Assembly: GCF_918797505.1 (NCBI RefSeq)
Contig: NC_092793.1
Location: forward strand, 67,823,660 to 67,887,659
Direction of reading: 5' to 3'
From: Bemisia tabaci
Taxonomy: Eukaryota; Arthropoda; Insecta; Hemiptera; Aleyrodidae
Length of the DNA: 64,000 nucleotides
Part shown: piece by piece, positions 35,341 through 48,100 of the stretch
How positions within the stretch are numbered: the stretch's first letter is position 1
Layout of the letters: each line of letters begins with the position of its first letter
Program-made: the position numbers and the translations under genes
The notes under the pieces: generated by a model
What the model was told of the DNA's origin: nothing
Database searches by the model: none
What the model saw: the letters and a program-made list of their open reading frames with translations, nothing else

Positions 35341-36971
35341 AGCCGACGAAATTTTCAAAATCACTACGTTGCTGACTACGATTTTCAATCGATCAGTTTT
35401 CTGCCGAGTTTTCTTGCGGTGGGTCATTCAAAAAACGGTCAGGAATCACCGGCCGCGGTAATTACGACACTTTCTCTTCATCGGCATTGATGGCCATCGC
35501 GTCGATTTGAGAAAACAAACAATTTGTTTTTGCCAGCCCCGAGCCGAAGCGGGGCAGGGCAAGATGGCGATCGCGGCGCAAGTCGATTGCGATTCGCTCT
35601 GAATGGAGCGAGATGACGAGTAATTAGCGAAAAATGAATAGGGCGATCCGCGAATCAATGGCTCCGCTAGAACAATGCAAGCTGCGTTGCCGGACCGAGC
35701 TCGATAAACTCGGAAATGAGACTCTATTATCCATTGTATATGCTCGTCTGCGGTATCGAGAGGAGAAATCGTCGATGTTTTGTCAAGTTAGGGCGAAAAA
35801 TCAGAATTTCGAACTCCGGCTACAGACTGTCGGAAAAGGTATCTTACGATTTAATTTTCGCACTGATCGAGATTGTATTAAAATGCATTTTTATCCTAAT
35901 GTTTTGAGTGCGGACGTGGCATTATAACAATAAATCCAAAGAGCTCTTCCCGAGAACACATTTTTTTGACTTGGACACTGCAAATTACTATAGCTCCGGT
36001 TTAGTTTGACATTTTGGGAGTTTTCTTTGTCAAAATATTTCTGAAATACTTTTCGAAACATTAGTGCAAGTTTCTCAACTTTCAGCTTTTTTTGTCATTT
36101 AAATCCCCTGGTTGTAGATAGTTGCATTATGAGAAAATTACAGTACGATTTCAGATGATAGAATATCATGGCATGGTGGGACTCTTTCCGAATTCAACTT
36201 TCGGATTGGGGCCCTTCATAAGTACTAAACATCCTGGGGGGAGGGGTGTCGAGGAGAGCATTACGCCATTTTGTTTTTATGTGTGAAAGGAGAGTGACTT
36301 AAGTCAAGAAAGCGTTACGACAGGGGAAGGAGGGAGGGGTCGAAAAATCTAAAATTTAGCGCTACTTATTTAATTAATGAACTGCCCTTATTCTTGATAA
36401 TATGGTACCGCGGTTATTTTCCATCAATACTACACAACACGTGACGGGCCTAAAAACAGGAAACAACTCGGAAATCGCACTTAATCAATTTACCCAGCGA
36501 TCGGACGCACTTTGTTTCACAATTAAGTCTCAAGACCAATTGGGCATGAAGGGAAACAGAAGAAAAAACTCGGACGTTTTAAGGTGGGTTTGGTTTTCCA
36601 CGGCTCGGCGTCTCGGCGCGGCGGAGAGGCGAGGGCCTTGAGAGGTCGGTGGAGGGCCGCGAGATTACAGGCGTTCGCTGGACCCCCCTCATCCGCCCCC
36701 CCCCCCCCGCTCTAGGACGGGTAAACATTGACTAATTACAACAATGAAATAAGTAATTTAAATGAAGTGCCTCCGCGGCTCATCGCAACTTGACTCGCGT
36801 AGCAAATTAATTGGTCGACGGATCTCGACACGGAGCCGATACTCGTGTTGGTGGCGCGATCTGTCAATCCACCCACGCAACGCTTCGACCGAACGTTCCT
36901 GCTGGAATTTCGATCTTGGGAAGAAGGTACACCACCGTAGATTCCTTTAAGACCCATTTGTAAGATCTCTT
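35341..36971. other. Non-coding; candidate regulatory blocks at 35440-35640 and 36400-36950
   Basis: Block 35440-35640 is CpG-rich with AATTAC/TAATTAG words. Block 36400-36950 has similar texture and includes a poly-C run at 36696-36708. A decayed relative of the 12.56 kb G-rich element may lie at 36225-36345. No gene supported. Confidence 0.35.
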
Positions 36972-37069
36972 GTCAACCTTTGGTTACCAAACCAGTGGTC
37001 AGACTCTGACCAGCAGTCAATCTGCTGATCAGCCTAACTACTGGTTTGCGAGAGAGAACAAAGGCTGAC
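36972..37069. repeat. Long imperfect hairpin, about 98 nt
   Basis: The inner stem CTGACCAGCAG faces CTGCTGATCAG around the five-base loop TCAAT (37017-37021). The stem continues outward through AAACCAGTGGTC versus ACTACTGGTTT, and then GTCAACCTTTG versus CAAAGGCTGAC. It could be a small MITE or a pre-miRNA-like stem. The loop is shorter than usual for animal microRNA precursors. Confidence 0.5.
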
Positions 37070-39058
37070 CGGGACTTGACCTGAAGAAAACCGGGAGTCA
37101 TACACACCTATACCTCTGGTGAGCTCAAACCATCAGTTTGACAAGCTTTTGACCAAAGGTCTTACAATCGGCCCTAAGCAAGGCAAGTGCGAACGCTGGT
37201 TCTCATCTAGATCCTGGGGACCAAGAAAAACGGCGCAAATTCTGAATTGCCGATCCTCACAGTACTGTGTATACTATTTCGAGTTTATAGATGTCACTTA
37301 CTTGTCAAACGCGATCGGAATAAGAAGATGCATACACAGTTCAGGATGTACTTACTTGATGGATATTTCAAGAGGTGTTACGGTTGAAAAAAATGAATTT
37401 ACCGAGTTAAACTGATAGAAAATTTCAAGATCTCACTGAAAATATACGTATAATTTTGTTATCACTAAAATACAATGTAAACTTCATGTATTTTATTGAA
37501 TTTTGTTTCTGAAAGGCCGAACGTGACATACACGCTGCGCGGATCGTGAAAGACTATATCTTAAAAATACCGAGGAGGGTTTATTCGATTATTATAATTG
37601 ATTTTACCTAGTATATTATTTGGCGGCTTCAAAAATAACAGACCTTGGTTTTTAACAAACTGAATATATGAAAAGATTTGGGCGGGACAGTACGTGTTTT
37701 TTCATAGAAAATTATGTTGAGAAATTAAAATGAGAGCAAACACTAAACGGGATTTCACTAACTCATGGGCCGAATCGAATTCAAAAGCTCGGTGGATTTG
37801 CATGCAAAAGCTTTTCATAAATTTTCGGAGGGAATTTTCATGAGTCATAAAACTCATTTTTTCCCCTGCCGAGATCTCCTAAAAATACAAGGGTTTGCGC
37901 GGAAAAAATATCACATTAATGCTAATGTATATAGCTGCCGGTTGGACTAAATGAATTAATATTTGAAATGATCGCATACGCCTCCTCTATGAGAACAGGT
38001 CGATGAGTCAAGCGCACTTTTTCACAAATTAAAATATGGTTTTCGAAAAAGGTTCGGCCATCAAAACTTTCCACTACATTTCAACCTTGCGACAAGTTGG
38101 CATTAAGACGATAATAGTAATTAGAAAAGCCCACATTTTCGAAAACAAGTTTTGATATTTTCTCGCCGTATTTAATGCAATGAACAAGCTATTAGTTTCG
38201 TCTCGAGATTGTAACAAATACTCGACAAGACTAAGATACCTCGCCTCATGAATAAATCAGCATTTTAAATAGACTCTCTTAAATTTCGAATGATACGGGC
38301 AGTGTAGTACAATTGTGAAATCTCACATTCATTACATTACATTAATTGAATCACATCCTTTAACCTTGCTAAAAGCGGTATGAATTCAATTTTTTGTTAC
38401 GTAAGTTGCGATACGATTTGTCCACGGACAAGGCGGTGGATTAGGATGAAAAAACACCAGACTTAATGAGGCTCAGGAAATTCTATTAATTCATACTTAT
38501 TTTTAGTAACCAATTCACGACGGCAAATTGAGAGCCGACTTTCCAAAAAATGTAAATTAGACGTAGTAACCAAGGGGCTTAAGCACTTGCAGAACTATTA
38601 ATCGAAGGACTATTGATTCGATGAATCGACAAATCGAGAATATTATGCGTCCTCAAGGCCTAGTATTTTGCTTTCCTTGTAGTGTAGGAAAATTAGAAGC
38701 TCCAATTCCTTTACTTAGACCTCTGAAGCGTCAGACCAGCTTGATATTCATGATCGTAGCGAGGAATGTGAACTATTTTGTTTAGCATCAAATTTAAACA
38801 TAATTTCCTGATTTTATGCCTGAAACTTTTAAAATACTTTCACATCATGAAACTTCAAACGGGTAAAAATTTAAATCTCCTTTAGATTTTCACGGGAATA
38901 GAGGACTTATGCATGGAGGAAACAGTGAACTCTACCACCACGGATAACGTCATCTTTTATGACGTCACCATATAATAATGGACCTAGAGACATGTTTAAC
39001 CAGACGGCATTCTCCCCTGAATGCACCTAAGCATGATTATGTACTTAAAACTACCCTT
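37070..39058. other. Non-coding stretch
   Basis: AT-rich, no gene or clear repeats. A CRE-like palindromic patch (AACGTCATC..TATGACGTCACC) lies at 38947-38968. Confidence 0.4.
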
Positions 39059-39313
39059 ATACTGCCGTGCTGAGGAAGAACGCCGTAGGAACCTTCAGGC
39101 GTTGCCAAATTTCCCTTGATAAACCCCGAATTTCCTTATAAACTTATGAATATTTTTCTCCCAATTTTTCAGATAATATTGTACGCAATTATACCTAAAG
39201 TTCCTGAAAATTTCAAGGAAAAATATCCACAGCTTTCTTCAAAAATAAACATTTTATCGAAGGATAGGCAACTCTCAAATGTTCATACGGCGTTCTTCCT
39301 TAGCACAGCAGTA
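39059..39313. mobile_element. MITE family A, copy 1 (about 255 bp, TA-flanked)
   Basis: It starts TACTGCCGTGCTGAGGAAGA..ACGCCGTA and ends TACGGCGTTCTTCCTTAGCA..CAGCAGTA, inverted arms of about 30 bases that include a TA at each end. The inner part keeps GCGTTGCCAAATTTC facing GGCAACTCTC. Non-coding. Three more copies and one fragment lie in the window. Confidence 0.85.
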
Positions 39314-39690
39314 TAATCTATAGATTCTTCCCTGGAGTCGAAGTATCCATTGAGACCTTAGAAACGAGTGAAAGCACCCCCACTCGCATGTTGTCAGGAT
39401 CCAAACAGCCACACGTTCCGAAAAATGGAGCGGGCAAGGTGTTTACTCGGGACCTGATTAATTCAGCCGTGGGCTCCTCAACTCAAGATCGGGGACCACG
39501 ATAGCCGAGTAATTACACGTATAATAACTACGTACAGTATTACGAAAATCCACGTCAACACACACAAACAAACGCAGGGGCGTTAGGCCAAAACCGTATA
39601 ACTAGCCCGACGCACAATGCTTTCCAACTAGATCGAAATATATTTCAGCCAACGGGGTCGGAAAAAACTACAATAGGATAATTTCTCGAA
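39314..39690. other. Non-coding gap, possible regulatory piece
   Basis: About 39420-39560 has TGATTAATTCAG and GAGTAATTACACG words in CpG-containing text; no gene. Confidence 0.3.
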
Positions 39691-39943
39691 TCGTTATTTT
39701 CCGAATGAAGGAGCGTAACTCCAACCCAAGATTGCAAAATTGACTAAAAAATTGAATTTTTTACAAGAGTGGACCTGACCAGCTTTAGTCCAAAAAGTTT
39801 CTGCTGTTTGCTCGAGATCAAAGGAAAAATCAATGAAATTTTCGGTTAACAGTGCTCACGATTCTCCTGGTAAAAATGCAATTTTCGAGGGGAAATTCGG
39901 TGACATTGAACTTTAGTTACGTTCTTTCGCGAGGAGAACAACG
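39691..39943. mobile_element. MITE family G, copy 4 (about 253 bp)
   Basis: Left TCGTTATTTTCCGAATGAAG..GAGCGTAACTCC and right AGTTACGTTCTTTCGCGAGG..AGAACAACGA pair as inverted ends of about 30 bases. Non-coding. Confidence 0.75.
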
Positions 39944-41763
39944 AATAATGTAGAAGAATTTCAGGAAAGTTCCGTTCAACTGCACATCAAATGAGGGTTC
40001 CCCTTATGAAATGAATAAGCGAGGTGACTTCTTTGAGACTTGGAGAAAATCAGTTTGAAGGTTGGAAAATTGCGTGGAGCCTCTTGTCCTGAAAATTGGG
40101 TTAAGATAGCATAGGTGAAGTTAAAATGACAGATACTACAATTAATTTCCCAAACTCGATTTTTTAGCATGGTCATACTTTGATACTTGAAACCGGGGCA
40201 CTAACTTCATCCTATAATTTCAAAAGAAAGGCCTGGAAGCTTAATTTTTAGGCATAATTTATGATGTTTTTAGTGGCTACAGACATTTCAGGTCGTGAAG
40301 CAGATATTCTGCTTGGAACAATCCCGAAAAAGAAATTCAATTTTCCTTAGGTGCCACGTCGCGCGCAGTTTCATAACTTCTAAATGCCAGAGCCAGATAT
40401 ATTTAGACCAATTTGACGCTGATGACATCGGGACGAAGCAGGAGTTCAACTACGATTTTATGAAATTATCTAACAAGGCTATTTTTTCTCACCTAAAATG
40501 TGACAATTTTAAGTGTAGAAAGTCCCTCTGCATTTTTCCATGAGCTCGAATTTGATTGATAGCTCACGTCGAAATGACACCTGAATTTTTGGAGTCGAAC
40601 TAGAACCTGGATGAATTCGACTGTGCGTCGACCGAAATCGCACCGGGCGGTGTGGCGGGAAAACCCGGGCATGGGGGCGGGCGAGGGGGCCTAATTATAA
40701 TGATACGGCCATAAAATGTACATAAAGTAATTTGTTAACACATTCGCTCGTGGATTATTAACTAATTGCATGGAAGTATTTAGTGTTTATCGAGTTCCGT
40801 GCATCTAAAGTACTCTGACCAACCATGCGACCGAACGGCAACACAGACGCGATGTTGCCGGTTCTCTCGAAAAATTCTCGATTCCACATACAAAATGGGG
40901 GGGATTTCTCTTCTGCAGCGGCAGCGCCGGGGCCAGGCGAATCAAGACAATCCAGCACCACTCACCGGCCTGTCATTTCGTATATTTTTGTCCACTTCCG
41001 TGCCGAGCGCCCCTCCCCCACCCTCCCGCCCTGGCGACGACTGAAAACCACGATTTATCACCGATTCGTTCACAAATTATTCGTCACCGTGTTTTAGGAG
41101 GATGAGCGGGGCCTGTAATTAAACGAGGTGTCCGCCGTGTCGCGCTATGGGAAACAGCCGCCGTACCGCGTCGGGCCCGGAGAAAAACTCGAAATCATAA
41201 TCGGTTGCCAAGTTGGGGAGGCCGTGTTTTCGGGAGGAGTGAGGAACGTCTCAAATTTTTGGACTGATTCGTTGTTTACGAATATTTAAGACGTAACGTA
41301 AGGTGACGTAAAATGTAACGTCGAGGACGCCCTGCCAAATCGTGGATTGATGGAATAAGGTAGGAAATGAGGAGATACGATTTGCCGGAGGAGCTCTGGC
41401 AAGATCGCTCGCTATCAGTGGCGGTTGCTTGGCGCAGAGCGCATAGAAGCAATATAAGAGCGACATGTTAGTAGTAGTAGTGAGTAAAACTAAGATTTCA
41501 TGGGATTTTTTTAGAGAAAAAATTGTCAAGAGAGGCTTAAATTGTGGTTTCAGATTCGCTCTGATAAATAAAAGAGATGATCAATACAAGAGAGTGTATA
41601 CAATGAGTATGTAGAGAACTATAGAAAAAGTTGTGTCCGGCAAGTCTTAAAAAGTTTTTACGCAAACCTGAGCATTAAATTTGGCCGAAATGAGCGCAAA
41701 TGCACCTATCCGCATTTCATTAGGGCAGGTGCAGAAATTTCGATCTGAATTAAACGTATTCAT
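39944..41763. other. Non-coding; candidate regulatory block at 40600-41220
   Basis: Block 40600-41220 alternates GC-rich text (CACCGGGCGGTGTGGCGGG) with GGATTATTAACTAATTGCAT and CTGTAATTAAACGAGG. It is one of the most enhancer-like blocks by texture. The flanks are AT-rich. Short ORFs in several frames lack domains. Confidence 0.35.
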
Positions 41764-41903
41764 TCCAGCAACTTGGCAACATTGTTTTCTTCGCATTGAA
41801 ACCTGTGGAAATCAATCGATCCTTGGGTAGGACAGGTGCTCCGACAAGAATCGATTATTCAACACAGGCTTAAATGGAGGAAAACCAGGGTTGCCAACCT
41901 GCT
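41764..41903. mobile_element. MITE family C, copy 4 (about 140 bp)
   Basis: CCAGCAACTTGGCAACATTG on the left faces GGGTTGCCAACCTGC on the right, with inner AATCGATCCTTGG and AATCGATTATTC blocks in the family C layout. The GGCGGAT end is eroded. Confidence 0.7.
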
Positions 41904-41905
41904 TT

Positions 41906-42155
41906 CGTCGTTTCCCGAACGAAGGAGCGTAACTCCATTCCAAGGTTGCCAAATTGACTCAAACGATTCAATTATTCACGAGAGAATGTGTGCATATCAA
42001 TCCAAAATGTTGTTAATTTTTGCGTGTAGCCAGAAGAAAAAACAGTAAAATTTTCGTTTGGAAATGACCATATTTCTCCTCGTAAAAATTCAATATCGGG
42101 GCAAATTTGGAAACATTGAAATGTAGCTACGTTCTTCCGTGGGAAAAAAGACGAG
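41906..42155. mobile_element. MITE family G, copy 5 (about 250 bp)
   Basis: Left CGTCGTTTCCCGAACGAAGG..AGCGTAACTCC, right GCTACGTTCTTCCGTGGGAA..AAAAGACGA. The best-preserved member, directly abutting family C copy 4. Confidence 0.8.
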
Positions 42156-45100
42156 CAATGGCTACCATTTTGTATATTATTCTGTTTTGTTAAACATTTA
42201 GATGTCCACTGTTTTATGGATTAGGAAAAACCACGTCTTTGATGGGCGATCACATCGCGGGTTTTGGTGACTTAAAAGATTCAAGTCGCCAGGGACGACC
42301 TGTCAACGTGGGTCCCTCAAAGTGGAAAACGCTTCGGACACGTTTTCCCGTGTAGAATTTAAAGACAGGTTATCGGGGGCTCCGTTTCAGGGGCACCGAA
42401 CCTAGGAGCAGTGACTGATATCGCAAAATAAACATTTTACGCAGACTTACAAAGTAGCCGAGCCACTTCAAAAGTTTTCATCACCGCTATAATTCACCGC
42501 GCAAACGTCTTCAAAACTGTCTCGAGCTCTCGGGGCCTTAGGTGGATTTCATCTTAACCTCCCCTTGAGCCTTCGTTAAAGTCAGTTGCCCTGACGGGCA
42601 ACGAGGAAACCCTAAAATGTCTTATATATCGAGTGACGTCATTTAAAGCTGATGATCAGCGAATTCTAAGATTATCCCGCCTTCACTCGTCCAAAATTAT
42701 GCAGGTCGCAGATAAATGAACAAATCAGGTACTTTTAATATGCATTGGACGGCTTGGGTTTTTTGGTGCTTACGAAATAAAACCACCCCTTGATATCAGC
42801 TACGTATTATACTGTATAGAATAGTGTACAAAAATAGCTAGAATAATTCGAAGAAAAACGGACACGCTACATATATATTTCAGTCGCGTTCCCTCTTTTC
42901 ATGGTAGGTATATGTATAAAATAAATCATGACATATCTTTGTGAACGATATATTAATTTCAGATTTTCGCTAAAGTTTACCACCGTGTCACATATTGCAA
43001 TGCTTTTTGGTGCATCGTAAAATAAAGATTTACTCAAATTTGTTACGCATGAATGGCAAGATAGAATATCAAATAAAACGCAGGGCGAGAAATGAAAATT
43101 GTTCAATCCTTTTGATTATTAAAATTATTCACAACTTCGACAGTGGGCTAAAAATGTTTAAAAATTCGCTATTCACGAACATTTGACTGAATGTTTAGGC
43201 AGTCAACGATGCATTTGATTTTGGTATTTGCTCATGACAAGCATATTAAAAACCGTGGATTTTAGTAGCATATTCAGTAGAAAATTAGTGTTTGAAAATA
43301 CAGAGAAATAGAGAGTTCTGCGGACATTTTTTGACCCAATATTACGTAAAATGTGCAAAAATAGTTACCGATAATCTTAGAAGTATATTATCTACACAGG
43401 ACAGTAAGAATATGAAGCAATAATGTTCTGAAACATGCAAAATGTCAGAGAAACGACAAAACAAGTTCTGATCTCAGTTCCTCCATCGTAAATCGACAGT
43501 AAAGCCACGAAAATAAGTAGGTGCGAACCAGGCAAATAAAGTATAAATTGAATGAATTACATAATCAGAAACTGATTTTTTTTTTAAAGAAACGATTACT
43601 ACAAATCGTAGAATAATAAAGGTCACAAAGCCAAATTCGTCTATTCTCGTACTTGGACGCATATGTCATGAATTATCTTAAATCGCCAAAAATTCTGTCA
43701 TAACAATTGAATAGTTGAGGTACCAGGATAGTTCAAACATACAAATTAGATTAAATATTATTTTAAAATGTATAATCAACACTCGATACGTACAAAAATT
43801 AGTAACTCATCATATTTTATTTCTAGCATTTGATGTTAGAGTTACGACTTTCACAGAATATCGCAGCCTCTCGTTTTCGCATCATTCGGATAGTAAAATA
43901 GAGAGTTTCTGACTATCGGTTTATCAAACTCAAATGAACTATAGGTAGTTCATTACATGATATGTGATAGTAAATAATATGATGATGTAAATTAACTGTC
44001 TCACAATTCACCGTTTGGAGTCAAATGATGGTAACTACATCCTTTTCATTTTTGCATGGTGCGAAATACATGTTTCTCAATGCATGTTTCAACTCAATCA
44101 GCTCATTCTCAACGGTATCAGTGAAATGTCGTAATGCTTGGTTTTTTCTTATAAGAAAATATACAGAAATTGTTAATCAGTTCTTTCTGAGGAGCAGCAG
44201 TTTTGCGTGCAATTTCTTGTTGGATGTTATGAATGTACAGGCACCACGTGATTGAAAATTGCCAGAAAATTTGTCAACTCACTTGACGAAAAATCGCAAT
44301 TCGGCTAGAAAAATGCCAAATTTTAGCGAAACCTTACGTTAAAGTAAGGGTTGATTTCGGATGGTTAGTACAGTAACACGCTTGAGGGTAGGTAGCAAGA
44401 TATGAGAAAAGATATTCAGAGGCGCCCTCTTTTATTTTTCCTATCTCGCGGCGAAAAGGACGAGGGTCGAGGGCCCTCGATGACGAAATCAAGGAATTGG
44501 TTCTAATTGACACACACCATTGTTTCAGCACTCAACACCACCGAGTATCTTGACGAGGGCATCGAAAGAGGCCCGATTAGGCGAGGGGTTGATTTTTGAG
44601 CCATGATGGAATCCCCTTCAGCCTCATCGAATTGGATCTACTGCGATCACACTAAAGTCTGCGATTCAACAGAGCAAAAATATCAACGGAATTTTTTATA
44701 AGTCACCTATAAATTAGAAATATGTATAAAAATCGATTGGTGCGGTTCTGTCTTGGGTTTATTTCGACCGACCAAGGAACATTTGAAAACAGTTCTTTCA
44801 CACGAATGGTTTTTCAGTATTTTTTTTTTTTTTTCAGTAAATAATATCAGTCTCCAATTTTACTAACACGTGAAAAAATGTGATCTTACGGGAATTAGAC
44901 GATCTTTTGAATCGGTAGTGACATTGCAAGCTGGCCACGAATTCTTTATGAAGCATCTAACTGAATGAGATGATGAGAATCATGCATTCGATCAGGATTT
45001 TATCTTTTTCATCGCAAACGTAAAAAATAGAAAATGGATATTGAGAGAATGAAGAAATTACCTGATTTTAGAGTTTAGGAAAAGCATACATATCTCGCTC

Positions 45101-48100
45101 TGAGCACACTTTCTTGGCATGTAATTTTTTGATTAAGCGGTTGATTTTACAATCATTTTAGAGATATTGAAAAATTGGTTATTTGATAAAGGAACACTGT
45201 CATTCGTAGACAGATGGAAAAATAAATTCATACTATAAATATAAAGATAGACTTCGGTTGAAAATCAAGTAGGTGCTAGCAGTTACATATTTTAGCTTAT
45301 TTACTTTTATTTTACTGAAACTTCAACATAAACAGCATAGAATTAAAGTTATGGTGATTAGATTGCTTCGAGAAATGATTTGGTTTTTCGAGGACTAGCG
45401 CAACTTGCGCCATAATTTAGCAATCGGCCTTCACTGGAGGATACCTCAAAATTTACACTAAACTGTGAGTGAAGTAAGTAATGATTGAAAGATTACTGGA
45501 ACAGGTTTTATTGTTGTGTACTTGTGTTTATTCAGACAGCGAGCAAGTTTCTTCTTATCGAGCATGGTTTATCAGAGGGATATGAGGGAACGTCAACTAT
45601 TGTATACTTTAATCAAACTAGCCCGAGCCTTTACACTGATACATAAGACCTCCAGAAGAATTAAAAACGTTATCACTGCCAAATTTAGGATACGGGATGT
45701 TGCAATATTAATTTGATTATTTTGTCAAATTTATTCAGTGGAACACGGAAGTTAAATTTGTAACACGGATGAGCCAAAGATAATATCCAGCCCCGCAAAG
45801 TATAAATAGCCCCAAATAAATTCGGCTTGTTCTGTGATGGAAGATTTGTAGGGTTTATCGATAATTTTGGACATTTGGTATTACAAAAATTATAGAGAGC
45901 TCATGAAGATGAATCCTTTGAATTCTTATCTATCGATCAAGTCTAAAACTGATGATAACTGAACTAATACTACTCCTTAGGGGATTCCTCAACAAATTTT
46001 ATTAGATACGTTCGTCCGCAAAACACGAAATTCATAGAATGTTGTGGCGAACTGTGATTGTACTTTACAAAGAGTTACAAGAGCATAGATTTTGCGAGGC
46101 TGATCTGATAAATCTTCAGACACGCCGATTATTTTACATTCAAATGTAGATCGAGAAATTTCGAGATCATTATTGATGGACCTATTACAAATTTAAATCG
46201 GCGGGATTTTCACGAAGATGTGGTTCTCGCTCAGACCGGGCGGCTGTTGTTGTTTTTTGTTTGGGGCACGCGGCGAAGGGGTTGACGACAGGATCCTCAA
46301 ACCGGCACATGCATGTTTCTTCGAGAAGATAGCGATGAATGTTTGGCGCATGCAGGATTTGCATACCGACGTCCGTCCGAACTTATAAAAGTATGTAAAT
46401 TCGACCCGGAGGACGCATCACTTACGCGCACACGAATTCAATCTCTGGCGAGAGGTTGAAACCTTATTTAAATTTTTATTTCGATGACAAAGTAATATTT
46501 AGACAAGACGCAAATCCTAAAGTCATTCCTCAATGTATGAGTGCACTTAGAACCGAAAATAATTAAAGAATGAGAGCTGTCGTCTTCAATATAAGGCGCA
46601 GATAAATGGCCTCTGTGAGCATTCAGGTAAATTAATTTGCTAACATTTACTTTGTTGTTTGGTAATAATTATTTTAATAGCAGCATCACTACTATGTTTC
46701 CACTTTTACAGATACTTATATGATCAAAGCATTCGAAATGCAATTCTCTAGCTCTGATAGCAACTGCGGTGAAAATGATCAGTTGACCGTTGCCAGAACA
46801 TAAATTGTGTTGATTGATATACCGTTAAAATTTAATCATTTAATTGTATGATGTCAACTTTAATTTAATTATCCATTTAAAAATCATTCCTATTATTTGA
46901 CTGAACATGAACCAATTCATACCATTTATGTTTTGGTAATAACGATGACGATGTATTTTATGTAGTTTGGCTGAAGAATCCTATCTTAATTTTGAGAGTA
47001 GGTTCCATTAAATATTTTTATTAAAACAATCAATATTAACAAATCACTTAAACTGACAGAGGTTTTTGAGGAAAGACGGATCATTTTCAAAGAAATAATT
47101 TCTTTTGGACTGAGTATAGATGTAATACAGAAAATTCCAAGAAAAATATACGTTAAGTGCCGGTGTTGAATTACTATCTTCGGTAGACTGACTTACTGTT
47201 GAAATTTGCAAAATACGTAATTACTCCCTAAAAATACGTATAGTAATGATCAATAATGTAAAAACAACATAGTGCGTAATACCTCAAATGCAAACGCGTG
47301 GGTTTTATAAGAAACGGAAAATGCGCCGCTAACAACAAAGAACCGTCCTACAATCAAATGATAAATTTCGACATTCAAATTAATGAGAACCGGAATATAC
47401 CTACCCACCCAAGGATCAAAACTACTGCAGCATGACACGTTTTGCTGATAAGTCGAAACTTATCGCAAATGAATTAGGGAGAACTCGAGACAAACGAAAA
47501 CACGATAGGATGATCACTTGAAACAATTAATCAAATAAATAATTTTCTTCCGGATTGTGACCTATGATTGATAAGAATCAAAACTGATGTAGCAATTTAC
47601 GATATTCCAGAAAAAGAATTACCTGTTATCATCGCCTGAGAACACGTTCAAGAAAAGAGTGCCGTTTTCGTAGAGGCACTGAAAACCGCATCATCACACA
47701 AGAATAATTAGATCACCTCCATCAAACAGCGCACAATCGTATCCGATAAATAGAAATCTTTGTACAACAAGTGATTAAACTTCTCCAAAAAACCGAAACA
47801 ATCACAGGAACACACAATTTTTGTATAAATAAAATAGATTTCCAGTAGTAATGCACACAAGAAAGCAGGAAAACGTAGAAACGGAGCACTTCAATAAAAT
47901 ATGATAATTTTTAATTCATCTAATAAAAGATTTCTTTGCGTAAAAAATAAAAACTAACAAATATTGCAAATGTATCTAGGAATATTAACTTCGGGATATC
48001 ACACAGGAGCGTAAAAATGTTCAAAAATAAAACAAACGAAATATGCGAGGAAAAACGAGAAAACTCGCGGCTGGAGAATTTTCCGAAAAATTTGCGAGGG

